From the NCBI GenBank assembly GCA_034440635.1, contig JAOTON010001251.1, positions 975,001 to 1,039,000 of the forward strand: a DNA stretch of 64,000 nucleotides, written 5' to 3'. The translations under genes were made by a program, and so were the position numbers. The notes beneath the pieces are model-generated. The model was not told the DNA's origin. It worked only from the letters and a program-made list of their open reading frames with translations, and did no database searches. The DNA comes from Lepas anatifera. Its lineage: Eukaryota > Arthropoda > Thecostraca > Lepadidae. Below, piece by piece: positions 31,338 through 42,413 of the stretch. Positions within the stretch are counted from its first letter, which is position 1. Every line of letters starts with the position of its first letter.

Positions 31338-32558
31338 TTATAGAAACTTCTCTAGCCCAGAGTCCTTTAGAAATGTAAAGATTTTTTCGAGTAGCTCAGG
31401 ATGGTCGTTACCGAGCAGAGTTTTTAGGTCTACAGGGATGTTTTGGATTCGGCAGTAATCTAGCATGGGTTGCCGATGGGTATTGTGCTGGGGACAATCG
31501 ATGAGAATGTGATAGGGATTCTCCATTGCGTCGCAGGTACCACAGGTACCCGCGTTCCAATAGGCATTTAATTGTGTGTGTCCATTTCTGAGTCTGGTTA
31601 GAATAACCTCGCGCCGGCGACTCTTTTGGTTGGAACTGGGCCAGTAGCCGATGTTAGGCTTGATATAGAATAGGTGGGCGCTGTGGTTTGTGGTCCAGTT
31701 ATTTTGAATTTGCTTCCGGATGCTGTCCTGGAGGAGAGCTTTGCTATCGTCTCCAGACCACGTTAAGGGTGCGATCTCTCTAAGTTCTAGGGACTTTTTT
31801 GCCTGCTCATCGGCCTTTTCATTTCCTTGAATTTTGCAGTGGCCCGGGATCCAAAGAAAAGAGACATCAGGGGTATCATCGATACCTTTCTGAATATCTG
31901 CTATAACGTGGTGGCTGGGGTTGACTACGTTACTGACGGCCTGCAGGACAGATTTAGAGTCTGAACAGATGACGGCTGAGTTGATATTTTGGGTTCTGAT
32001 TATGGCTAATGCATTTAGGATGGCAACAGCCTCGGCTGTGAAGATAGAGCAGTTATCCGGAAGTCTTTTCTGAAGGCAAATATTTTGCCCCCAGATGCCC
32101 AGGCCTACTTTTTCGCCTATTTTGGAGCCGCCTGTAAATATAAAGGTCTTGTCCGCGTTACAAGATCGGAACTCTAGGAATTTCTGGGAGACTTCTTCCT
32201 CTGAGAAGTCCGTTTTACGGGAAATGAAAAGAAATTCCACTTTGGGCTCTTTCCGAGTCCAGAAGCGGGAGAGTGGGGGTTTGCCTATTGTTGCTGGCTG
32301 TGCAAGATTGAGGCTTTCCAGGATTTTCGCTACTCTGTGCTTAAATGGGGGCCACTTCTGTAGAGTGGCTTTGTTTGCTCGTCTGGGATGGGCAAAACAT
32401 TGTTTTGCCGGGTGGTTTTCGGTGGATTGAACCTTAATGTAGTAAGAAATAAGCTGGGCGTCGCGTTTTGTCTGCAGTGGGCACAGCCCGCTATCAGTTA
32501 GCAGGCTGGTGATGGGGGGATTCTCTGAGCGCGCCTGTGGCTGCCCGGATACTGGCAT
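31338..32558 (-). pseudogene. LINE 2 copy A: RNase H and C-terminal domain
   Basis: 406 codons. After the RT thumb region come the RNase H motifs FTGGSK, FTAEAVAILNAL, ICSDSKSVLQA and WIPGHCKIQGNEKAD. The first should be TDGSK, as in copy B, so the leading catalytic Asp is replaced by Gly here. A C-terminal CX2CX7HX4C motif (CGTC ... H ... C) follows, typical of I/Jockey-type ORF2. The frame is displaced from the RT frame by an extra C in the run near 32515. Confidence 0.9.
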
Positions 32559-33807
32559 TTTGGACTCGCTCTAGCTTTAATTTATTGGTCTTGTTCGTCG
32601 AGTCAAAAACGAACAAATTATACTCGAGAATGGACCGAATCAGGGACTTGTAGAGCGTAAGCAGGGTCTTTCGATCCCTGCCATACTCTGTGCCGCCGAG
32701 CATGCGGAGAGTGTTGACTCGCTTTTGACAGCTAGAGACGACTTTGGTGATGTGCTCATTGAAACTCAATCGGGAATCTAGGGTGACGCCCAAGAATTTG
32801 AAGCTATTGGTGCATTCAATAGGTTTACCCGAGATTTGGAGCCGTGGAGGGTCGTGTCTGGAATGCGCTCTGGCAAAGACAACGACTGATGATTTTTCCG
32901 CCGAGAGTGATAGACCCATTAAACTACACCAATTATTGATGTCGTTTAGGCTATCCTGCAACTGCGTAGTTGCGTGTTGAAATTCTGGTTCATTATACCG
33001 CCTGGTATCGATTGCAGTGGCTTTCCAAATGGCGACATCGTCCGCAAAGAGGGAGTAATTTATTCCAGGCAGTAGCTTTTTGGCGAAGAGATCATTGATC
33101 ATTACTAGAAAGAGGGTGGGGGACAGAACGCTACCCTGGGGTGTGCCTTGGTCCTGGGTTGCCAGGTAGGAGAATGTGGTGCCACAACGGACTTTAAATT
33201 TTCGGTCCTTGAGGAAGTTTTCAATGAATTTTGCAAGGTGGCCACGAATTCCTAGCTTGCTTAATTTAAACAAAAGGGCGTCTTTTTGTACGCGATCGAA
33301 CGCCGATTTAATGTCTAAGAATGCAGCTATTGTTACTTGCTTTTTGTAAAAGCCATTCTGGATGTCACTGACTAGTTTCACCAAATTGTCAGTGGTGGCT
33401 CGCCCGCGCCGGAAGCCTGATTGCATAGCATCAAGCTTCTTTTCGAGGATCTCATGAAGTCTAACGTTTACCATGCGCTCGACAAGCTTGCTAGCACAGC
33501 TAGTAAGCGAAATTGGGCGATAAGCTTTTGGGTCTGTTTTTTCTTTGCCAGGTTTTGGAAGGGGAATGATAATACTCTCTCGCCACGATGTGGGGAAAGA
33601 GTCGCTAAGAAACATGTTGTTAATGGCCGAAAGCAGGTACTTTAGTGCTGTTTGGCTGAGGTGCCTGAAGAAAGAGTAGTGAATTTCGTCAGGGCCCACT
33701 GCAGTGTTTCCACACTTGCTAATGGCGTAATTTAGCTCGGTCATTGTAAATGGTACGTTATAATACTCTTGATTACCATAATTGATGAATGTGTGCTTTT
33801 GCACCAT
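32494..33807 (-). pseudogene. LINE 2 copy A: reverse transcriptase
   Basis: 437 codons. SKCGNTAVGPDEIHY, IIPLPKPGK and YRPISLTSCASKLVERM mark the fingers. FLDIKSAFDRV is motif A, GTPQGSVLSPTLF motif B and SLFADDVAIW the catalytic motif, followed by FLGVTLDSRLSF and RSILEYNLFVFDS. Upstream it is separated from the endonuclease linker by a TGA (TCA in copy B) and a one-base deletion near 33800. Downstream it is shifted by a one-base insertion near 32515. Confidence 0.92.
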
Positions 33808-33836
33808 TCTGCCTGGTCTTTGGAGCGCTGGCTGTA

Positions 33837-34645
33837 TCAGTTATTAGCTGCGACACTGGCGTAATGATCAGCAAATTTATCCATGACTTCCTTAGGTTCG
33901 GTGATGGGTTGGCCAGCTATTTTTAGTTGAGGGAAAGGTCCACGGGGTGGTCGCTTCGCAGAGAAAGCTCTAATGGTTTTCCAAACTTGGGTGGTGGGAG
34001 TGAAGCGGTTGAATTTGGAGGCAAAAGAGTTGAAACTGTCCTTTTGAACCCGCTTGCACGCGTTTCGAAAGTGTTCTTTTGCTGCCCGAAGTGCGGATCG
34101 AGTAGGGCTGTGTGCCCTCCTCTCATATGCCTTGCGGGCTCTAATCATTTGAGCTTTGGCGTGTGCCGTCTCTGCGTTCCACCATGGGGCTCCGTTTTTC
34201 TTTCGGGGTCCTCTGGATTTTGGTATTGCTACTTGTGCTGCTGAGCTTATGGCTCTTAGTATTAACTCAATGTCTGCCGAGTGTGGGTCACCTTCGTTGA
34301 CCAGTGTGAGGTCGACCTCTGCCTCAAATTTTGTCCAGTCCGCTCGTTTTAGACTCCAGGAAGGGGAAAATAGATCAACGCGGTCGAGTGCTCCTTGGGG
34401 GACATTGATTTTGATTGGGAGGTGATCGCTCATGCCTGGGCTGTCTTCGACATCCCAGGTAAACAGTGACGCAATTCTAGGCGTGCAGCACGAAATATCA
34501 ATGGCTGAGTCTAAATGTCCGCTTTGCGTTGCTTGGCGGGTTGGTGCGCCGTTATTTAGGATAACTAAATTTTGAGAACCTATTGCGTCATATATAATTT
34601 CACCTCTACGGTTTGGCGTGGCGCTGCCCCAGGATGGGTGGTGAC
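33837..34645 (-). pseudogene. LINE 2 copy A: endonuclease C-terminus and linker
   Basis: Reading in from the truncation, the frame gives HHPSWGS, NRRGE, LNNGAPTR and SAIDISCCTP, then MSDHLPIKI, which are the second half of an APE endonuclease including the SDH catalytic box. A Lys- and Arg-rich linker (RGPRKKNGAPWWNAETA) leads towards RT. The frame ends in a TGA at 33837. The first half of the endonuclease and any ORF1 are missing. Confidence 0.85.
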
Positions 34646-34655
34646 CTGGTTGAAG

Positions 34656-34934
34656 ACCTTAACCAAAGACCCGGAGCCACAGAGTGGCCGCCGCGGCGGG
34701 CGGCGGGAGGCCGTCCCGGTACAGCGACCGGCGGATACGAAACCACGCAACCGCAGAGCGGACGTCACCCGCCCACGGCCGTTCGGCCAGCCGCCGGCAA
34801 GCCGCGGCGGCGCCAGCCCCCCAATAAGCAGCCAGGGCAAATATCGGTTTCTGTATTTTGGTTTGGTCCTATCACGTCATTTTTGGCACCTGCAGCTCTG
34901 CGAAAGGGGTGTACGTCAACACCCCTTCTGGCTC
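34656..34934. other. GC-rich non-genic spacer
   Basis: A GCC-rich block (about 34675-34810) with overlapping frames on both strands but no recognised domain. It separates the LINE 2 truncation point from the left arm of the large inverted duplication. Confidence 0.45.
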
Positions 34935-37090
34935 AAAACCTGTATCTCTGTATGGGTTTAACGAATAGCCGTGAAACTTTGCACACATGTCGCTTAACAT
35001 GTCCAGTATAATTGCTCCAAAAATTGTTTAGACACCTAGAAGAGTTATTGAGATATGACGTCATGTTTGAGCACGTGCAAATGCACTGTTTTCACGCTAA
35101 TTGGGGAACTTAGTCCGGAATGTTGGCTTCTTGCTTTAGTGCTGGTAACAACTGATTGGATTATCAGGTAGTTTCAAATGGTATCTTCCTAATTGAAATC
35201 AACCATTGTTGTTCATATTATATAGGAAATTGCGCAATGGGTGTTCTGCCCAATACTCCAGCACGTGCAGCATCGCCTGAGGGACATCGTTACACCCCCT
35301 TTCAGTTAAACTCAAGTAGATTAAACTCAGTCAGTTAACAAACACTAAATTTTGCAGATGTAATGCTGCACATGTTTGATATATTAGCACAATGTTTTGT
35401 GAGACTATAATGACTATTGCAAAAGTCATGGCCATTCATCAAAACACATGTATATGCTTGGTCCTATGCAAAATGTAGCGCACTGCAATACCCTTATTGG
35501 CAGTGATGTTTGGGAGTAATTTTGTCCGCCTGTAGTTATCATGCGCCGCATTGCAGCTCCCGTCTGAAAACTGAAGAGGTATGCTGTGCGCCTAAGCATA
35601 TGTTCCCTGGTATGAACAGTAGCTCAGGGTACCCCCGTGTTTGCCCGGTCTCTTCCATTGTAGCACCAAACCCTAGGAGTTAAGATAAAAAAATCATTAC
35701 CCACATTTGATCTTCATAGCCCACGTGCAAAGATATATTACATGCAAGTGCCAGGACACGCTTGCTTCTGTGGCTAACTGAGGTGGACTCTGAACTTGTT
35801 TTTCCAAAAAAAGATTACCAAAAGAAATAGCGCGGGAAGCTTACAAATGGCAAATCACTAAGAAACACGAGAAAGACGCCAGCGGACAATACCGACATTG
35901 ATTATCTCGTCAGTTAGGAAGTGGGACGTTAGGCTTAGAAATGTTGAAAAATGAGGTTCGCCACGGTGAAGTTTTTCGAACAATATGCCATGGTGCATCA
36001 GGAAATTGTCAGTCAGAGAAATAAGTGACATCCCTGTTATCAGAATCGGTATTTTCACGAAAAGAGCTGTCATTATGCTGACAGGAAGCGTCTCTCTGAT
36101 AATAAAAAAGCAAGTAGATACGCAAGTAAGCTAATATGAGCCTCCCGAGTTGATAACGTGATTTCCTGAGCAGCTCAGGGGCCCTCAGCTGAGCTGGGCC
36201 CGCCGAGGCTGATGAGGACCCCTGAGCTGGTATGCGGCTCCTGAGCTAATTAAGTTACTTGATCTGGTACTTGATTACTTGATCTGGTACCCCTGAGGTG
36301 GTCGGGACCACTGAGCTAATTCCTTGTCCCCTGGGCTGATAAGGTGCTCACTGAGCTGATCTAGGCCCCTGCTCTGGTCTAGGGGATAGGAGCTGATCTG
36401 GGCCCCTGAGCTGATAGATCTGGTCATAGGCGGATCCAGGATTGCCGATCGGGAGGGGCACCTTCCCGGGGGGCGCCATCCGGACCAGGGGGGCGCCACT
36501 TATGACCGGCAAAACCTATTAGGTGGGCGCCAAATCCTGTCGGTGGGCGCCGACTTTCGTATCCTGGGGGGGTGGGAAGCGACATTTCAGGGGGCGCCAT
36601 CCACCTTTCAGGGGACGCCGAGGGTCGATCTGTGGGGGGGCACGTGCCCCCCTTGCCCCCCTGGATCCGCCTATGAATCTGGTGCCCCTGAACAGATATG
36701 TTGCTGCCTGAGCTGAAATAATGCACCCTGAGTCGATCTCCTGAGCCCTTATTGTGCCTCCTGAACTCATATTATGCCCTCTGAGCTAGTCGGGTGCCCC
36801 CTGAGCTAATCAGGTGCCCTTTAAGCTGATCTGAGCCTCCTGGGTTGATAAAATGATATCCTGAGAAGGTCTGGGCTCCTGAGCTGGTATGGGGCTCCTG
36901 AGCTGATTAAGAGCCTCCTCACTTGATCTGGTACCCCGAGCTAATCTGGGCAACGTCTTGGTCGTTCTGGTGCCTCCTGAACCATAACTGTTTCTCCCGA
37001 GCCCATATGACGCCATCCGAGCTATTCTGATCCCTCTTGAGCTAATATGGTGCCCTTTGAGCTAATCTGGTGCCCTTTGAGCTCACCTGG
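34935..37090 (+). repeat. left arm of large inverted duplication
   Basis: The arm reads as the complement of about 48430-51657. Matching blocks include GATACAGG near 51650, CACGTGCAAATGCACTG, GCTTAGGCGCACAGCATACC, GAGACCGGGCAAACACGGGGG, ACGTCCCACTTCCTAACTGACGAG and the CAGGGG array units. It carries a MITE (36425-36675) absent from the right arm. It lacks the TTAA element and about 480 bp (50165-50645) present in the right arm. No gene is recognised in it; frames such as 35156-35338 are not distinctive. Confidence 0.8.
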
Positions 37091-37750
37091 GCATCCTGAG
37101 TTGATTGCGTGATTTCCTGAGCAGGTCTGGGCTCCTGACTGAGCTGATCGGGATCCCTGAGCTGATAAAAAGTTCTTAAGCTGATTTAGTGTCCCTTACT
37201 TGATCTTGTCCCCTGACCTGAATTATAGCCCCTGAACTGATTGGAGGCCCAAGATCGGATCTGGCTTCTGGGGGTACCCTGAGCTGGTATGGGGCTTGGG
37301 AGTACCCTGAGCTGGTATGGGGCTTGGAAGTACCCTGAGCTGGTCTGGGCGCTGAGCCTGTTAGAGTTCTCTAAGTTGGCCTGAGGCCCCTTGAGGTGAT
37401 CGGGCGCCTTAAAGTGTTACGGGGCTCATAGAGCTGGTTCAAGGCCCTATGAGCCTACCTGGGGCTCCTTAAGCTAGTCTGATAACCCCATCTCTAGGAA
37501 CCACTGAGCTTGTCTAGTCTCTGGGTGAAGCGTGAGCTGCGCTGGGGAGCTCTGGTCCACATCAGAGGTCCCTGAGCTGATCCTAAATAGGCAGAGAATA
37601 AGAATACCAGCCCAACTCCCATAATCTGGGGATGCCACTGAGCTAGTCTAGTCCCTGGAGGCACAACTGGGGGGCAGCTGCTCTGGAGGGCTCTGATCCA
37701 CACTAGGGTGCCCCTGAACTGATCTTGAATAGATGGGGAATAAGACCACA
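36140..37750 (-). repeat. degenerate CAGGGG array
   Basis: Units of the type CCCCTGAGCTGATCTGG and variants recur irregularly on the plus strand, the complement of the 8270-10737 units. The end of the array (37490-37745) holds two copies of a unit of about 130 bp beginning CCACTGAGC. Roughly the first kilobase belongs to the inverted duplication. Confidence 0.75.
36425..36675. mobile_element. 251-bp hAT-like MITE with perfect 16-bp TIRs
   Basis: The ends are CATAGGCGGATCCAGG and its exact complement. GATCTGGT (36417-36424) and AATCTGGT (36676-36683) flank it, an 8-bp duplication with one mismatch. The right arm of the inverted duplication, near 49700-49715, has the same sequence with neither the element nor the duplication. 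The interior is a GC-rich set of GGGGGCGCCA blocks with no coding capacity. Confidence 0.9.
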
Positions 37751-38030
37751 ATGCAAACTTCCCTTGTAAAATGGAGCTTAGGAGGAATCAGCCATTACTA
37801 AAAGGTCTTGTGATGCTTAGGCACCTTTAATTATATACACTGACTACTATGCTGGTGGATTACTTCCATACATGTATTCATGTGCAGCACATATACACAA
37901 CACATTATCTCATTTTGCAAGCACAATACAAGCACAATATGAGTGGGGCGAGCCGGCCCGGGGGAGGGTAATGACATTAAAAACATTGATATAAAAACAA
38001 GGTAAGCAGAATACATTCACTAGATTAAAA
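37751..38030. other. non-genic DNA
   Basis: Nothing recognised. It ends in an A-rich stretch followed by ACTTACTTACTT, the tail of LINE 2 copy C. Confidence 0.45.
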
Positions 38031-38501
38031 AAAACTTACTTACTTATGGCTTTTTTAGGCGTTCTGTGCATGGCACCTTTGTCCGCCTCTAAAGGAGGTG
38101 TGGGAGAATTTTAGAATTTTTCGTGAGGGCAAGCTACGTTAGTCTGTTAAAGCAATGGGAGTTATTTCAAGTAATGGGTTGCAAGATGTTTTTAGCTTGC
38201 GAATGGACGGTCGTGGCAATGACATAGCCATGCCAAGGGAGGTCTTTTAATAAATCTAGACCCGCAGAGTGCGAAGGTTATCTCGGTGGTTTAAGACCTT
38301 AAATTTAGAATTTGGAATTTAGAATTTAGAATTTTGTGTGTCAGCTACTGATGTCCGCTTGTCTACGTTACTCGAAATCCTCCGTTAAACCAATAATTTT
38401 CATATTTTAGAAACTGCGCAAAACACCTGGCCAGGGTGCCGCGAATTTACCCTGCAACCCGGAGGTGAGGTTGCAGCTCCCCTCTCCGGCTGGGCAGCGA
38501 C
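38031..38501 (-). mobile_element. LINE 2 copy C: 3' UTR fragment joined head-to-head to copy B
   Basis: A minus-strand 3' UTR piece collinear with 30588-31030, with an AAGT-type tail at 38031-38046. It stops at GGGCAGC (38501), where copy B starts on the opposite strand with GACTGGACAAAATTTGAGG. The two truncated copies therefore meet at their upstream ends with no spacer. Confidence 0.8.
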
Positions 38502-38549
38502 TGGACAAAATTTGAGGCAGAGGTCGACCTCACACTGGTCACCGAAGGG

Positions 38550-39847
38550 ACCCACACTCGGCAGACATTGAATTACTACTAAGAGCCATAAGCCCAGCAG
38601 CACAAGTAGCAATACCAAAGACCAGAGGACCCCGAAAGAAAAACGGAGCCCCATGGTGGAACGCAGAGACGGCACACGCCAAAGCTCAAATGATAAGAGC
38701 CCGCAAGGCATATGAGAGGAGGGCACACAGCCCTACTCGATGCGCAATTCGGACAGCAAAAGAACACTTTCGAAACACGTGCAAGCGGGTTCAAAAGGAC
38801 AGTTTCAACTCTTTTGCCTCCAAATTCAACCGCTTCACTCCCACCACCCAAGTTCGGAAAACCATCAGAGCTTTCTCTGCGAAGCGACCACCCCGTGGAC
38901 CTTTCCCTCAACTAAAAATAGCTGGCAAACCCATCACCGAACCTAAGGAAGTCATGGATAAATTTGCTGATCATTACGCCAGTGTCGCAGCTAATAACTC
39001 ATACAGCCAGCGCTCCAAAGACCAGGCAGAATGGTGCAAAAAGCACACATTCATCAATTATGGTAATCAAGAGTACTATAACGTACCATTTACAATGACC
39101 GAGCTAAATTACGCCATTAGCAAGTGTGGAAACACTGCAGTGGGCCCTGACGAAATTCACTACTCTTTCTTCAGGCACCTCAGCCAAACAGCACTAAAGT
39201 ACCTGCTTTCGGCCATTAACAACATGTTTCTTAGCGACTCTTTCCCCACATCGTGGCGAGAGAGTATTATCATTCCCCTTCCAAAACCTGGCAAAGAAAA
39301 AACAGACCCAAAAGGTTATCGCCCAATTTCGCTTACTAGCTGTGCTAGCAAGCTTGTCGAGCGCATGGTAAACGTTAGACTTCATGAGATCCTCGAAAAG
39401 AAGCTTGATGCCATGCAATCAGGCTTCCGGCGCAGGCGAGCCACCACTGAAAATTTGGTGAAACTAGTCAGTGACATCCAGAATGGCTTTTACAAAAAGC
39501 AAGTAACAATAGCTGCATTCATAGACATTAAATCGGCGTTCGATCGCGTACAAAAAGACGCCCTTTTGTTTAAATTAAGCAAGCTAGGAATTCGTGGCCA
39601 CCTTGCAAAATTCATTGAAAACTTCCTCAAGGACCGAAAATTTAAAGTCCGTTGTGGCACCACATTCTCCTACCTGGCAACCCAAGACCAAGGCACACCC
39701 CAGGGTAGCGTTCTGTCCCCCACCCTCTTTCTAGTAATGATCAATGATCTCTTCGCCAAAAAAGCTACCGCCTGGAATAAATTACTCCCTTTTTGCGGAC
39801 GATGTCGCCATTTGGAAATCCACTGCAATCGATACCAGGCGGTATAA
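38550..39847 (+). pseudogene. LINE 2 copy B: linker and RT fingers/palm
   Basis: The frame carries RGPRKKNGAPWWNAET and KRPPRGPFPQL, then a complete RT N-terminal half (AVGPDEIHYSFFRHL, IIPLPKPGK, YRPISLTSC, FIDIKSAFDRV, GTPQGSVLSPTLF). Here the linker runs unbroken into RT, which copy A does not. An extra A near 39764 shifts the frame just before the catalytic FADD box. Confidence 0.9.
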
Positions 39848-40733
39848 TGAACCAGAATTTCCACATGCAACTACGCAGTTGCAGGACAGCTTAAACGACA
39901 TCGATAATTGGTGTAGTTTAATGGGTCTATCACTCTCGGCGGAAAAATCATCAGTCGTTGTCTTTGCCAGAGCGCATTCCAGACACGACCCTCCACGGCT
40001 CCAAATCTCGGGTAAACCTATTGAATGCACCAATAGCTTCAAATTCTTGGGCGTCACCCTAGATTCCCGATTGAGTTTCAATGAGCACATCACCAAAGTC
40101 GTCTCTAGCTGTCAAAAGCGAGTCAACATTCTCCGCATGCTCGGCGGCACAGAGTATGGCAGGGATCGAAAGACCCTGCTTACGCTCTACAAGTCCCTGA
40201 TTCGGTCCATTCTCGAGTATAATTTGTTCGTTTTTGACTCGACGAACAAGACCAATAAATTAAAGCTAGAGCGAGTCCAAAATGCCAGTATCCGGGCAGC
40301 CACAGGCGCGCTCAGAGAATCCCCCATCACCAGCCTGCTAACTGATAGCGGGCTGTGCCCACTGCAGACAAAACGCGACGCCCAGCTCATTTCTTACTAC
40401 ATTAAGGTCCAATCCACCGAAAACCACCCGGCAAAACAATGTTTTGCCCATCCCAGACGAGCAAATAAAGCTACTCTACAGAAGTGGCCCCCATTAAAGC
40501 ACAGAGTAGCGGAAACCCTGGAAAGCCTCAATCTTGCACTGCCAGCAACAATAGGCAAACCCCCATTTTCCCGCTTCTGGATTCGGAAAGAGCCCAAAGT
40601 GGAATTTCTTATCACTTCCCGTAAAACGGACTTCTCAGAGGAAGAAGTCTCCCAGAAATTCCTAGAGTTCCGATCTACTAACGCGGACAAGACCTTTATA
40701 TTTACAGACGGCTCCAAAATAGGCGAAAAGTAG
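39744..40733 (+). pseudogene. LINE 2 copy B: RT catalytic box to start of RNase H
   Basis: The frame gives NYSLFADDVAIW, LSLSAEKSSVVVFARA, FLGVTLDSRLSF, ILRMLGGTEYGRDR and the start of RNase H, FIFTDGSKIGEK, with the catalytic Asp intact. A one-base deletion in the A run at 40728 then creates a TAG stop. Coding similarity continues in another frame to 41070 (FTAEAVAILNAL, WIPGHCKIQGNEK). Confidence 0.9.
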
Positions 40734-41070
40734 GCCTCGGCATCTGGGAGCAAAATATTTGCCTTCAGAAAAGACTTCCGGACAACTGCTCTATCTTCAC
40801 AGCCGAGGCTGTTGCCATCCTAAATGCATTAGACATAATCAGAACCCAAAATATCAACTCAGCCGTCATCTGTTCAGACTCTAAATCTGTCCTGCAGGCC
40901 GTCAGTAACGTAGTCAACCCCAGCCACCACGTTATAGCAGATATTCAGAAAGGTATCGATGATACCCCTGATGTCTTTTTTCTTTGGATCCCGGGCCACT
41001 GCAAAATTCAAGGAAATGAAAAGGCCGATGAGCAGGCAAAAAGTCCCTAGAACTTAGAGAGATCGCACCC

Positions 41071-41988
41071 TTAACACGCGCACTGGAGGGGGGCCTCGGA
41101 GGCCCCCCACCTGTTTTTCCGAGGTGGCCGGAGAACCGCTTCTAGCGGAAAAACGAAACCTGGCCATATTTAACAGAATTTAATAGCGCGTCGATTGGTG
41201 GAGACTTTTTGAAAATCGGCCGAAAATTTATTGACTTATAGGCTTTCAAAGTCAGACCTGCATTTTGAGATCGCCGTAAACGCGCGGTCGGACCAGTTAG
41301 CTTGCATTGAAGACCGAGTGGTGACGTCATAACGTCATATAAGCGGGACTATATGTCAAGGTCACTTCACATGAAAGTCAAGGTCAAGGTCAAAGGTCAC
41401 AGGTCAAGGTCATATCTGCACTTTCAAGGTCACTGACCACTGTGCGTCCGGCCAAATGACGTTACCCCGTCTGACATATATTATGCTATGACGTCATCGG
41501 TAGGGTACCCCCATACAAAGGTCAAGGTCAAAGGTCAAGGTCAAAGGTCATTGGGAAAGGTCAATCCTCATTTCCCGCCAAACAGTGGCTACAGTGTTAG
41601 TCAAAGTGTAAATAATAAGAAGTATACCATATGGTGACCTTAAAGGTCAATGACCTTGAATGACCTTGACCCAAAAGTTGTGGGGAAGGCTCTTTGAGAC
41701 CTCTTCTCTATGAACCTTGTCTGCCTTTAGCTTATTCCCGCCATTTCCCTGCATAATCACAGCGTTTATCTAACGATACCGGCATGGCCAATATTTGACC
41801 TTTACGACCTCGTTTGACCTTGAAGATATTAACCTAGGTCAATGAAAATTGGTCATCATGTAGATCACCATAGCCCCCACCCACCTACTAAGTGGCGTTT
41901 TTCTAACCCTTCCGAGATCTTAGGGGGGCCTACCAGGCCCCCCTCCAGTGCGCGTTAGTGCCAGACCCCCTTCCAGTGCGGGTGTTAA
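41071..41988 (+). mobile_element. complete TTAA-flanked element, family 1
   Basis: TTAA (41071-41074) is followed by CACGCGCACTGGAGGGG. The right end is CCAGTGCGGGTG then TTAA (41985-41988). The element interrupts LINE 2 copy B between GATCGCACCC and TGTGGTCTGG. Copy A retains the empty site with a single TTAA (complement of about 31762-31782: CGCACCCTTAACGTGGTCTGG). The 910-bp interior is packed with AGGTCA motifs on the left and TGACCT motifs on the right. It encodes no transposase. Confidence 0.92.
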
Positions 41989-42413
41989 TGTGGTCTGGAG
42001 ATGATAGCAAAGCTCTCCTCCAGGACAGCATCCGGAAGCAAATTCAAAATAACTGGACCACAAACCACAGCGCCCACCTATTCTATATCAAGCCTAACAT
42101 CGGCTACTGGCCCAGTTCCAACCAAAAGAGTCGCCGGCGCGAGGTTATTCTAACCAGACTCAGAAATGGACACACAAAATTAAATGCCTATTGGAACGCG
42201 GGTACCTGTGGTACCTGCGACGCAATGGAGAATCCCTATCACATTCTCATCGATTGTCCCCAGCACAATACCCATCGGCAACCCATGCTAGATTACTGCC
42301 GAATCCAAAACATCCCTGTAGACCTAAAAACTCTGCTCGGTAACGACCATCCTGCGCTACTCGAAAAAGTCTTTACATTTCTAAAGAACTCTGGGCTAGA
42401 GAAGTTTCTATAA
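41989..42413 (+). pseudogene. LINE 2 copy B: C-terminal domain
   Basis: The frame resumes with WSGDDSKALLQDSIR, continues through the CX2CX7HX4C motif (CGTC ... H ... C) and ends SGLEKFL, identical to the copy A terminus. A 3' UTR with the same hairpins follows to 43170. Confidence 0.9.

Larger units (their letters stand above)
30563..34655 (-). mobile_element. LINE 2 copy A (I-type LINE), 5'-truncated
   Basis: About 4.1 kb on the minus strand. It starts within the endonuclease domain near 34650, continues through RT, RNase H and a C-terminal Cys/His motif, and ends with a 770-bp 3' UTR and a TGAT-type microsatellite tail at 30567-30587. It lies inverted with respect to copy B (38502-43190). 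RNase H plus APE endonuclease places it in the I superfamily. Copy A has one nonsense change and at least two frameshifts relative to copy B. It inserted into LINE 1. Confidence 0.9.
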
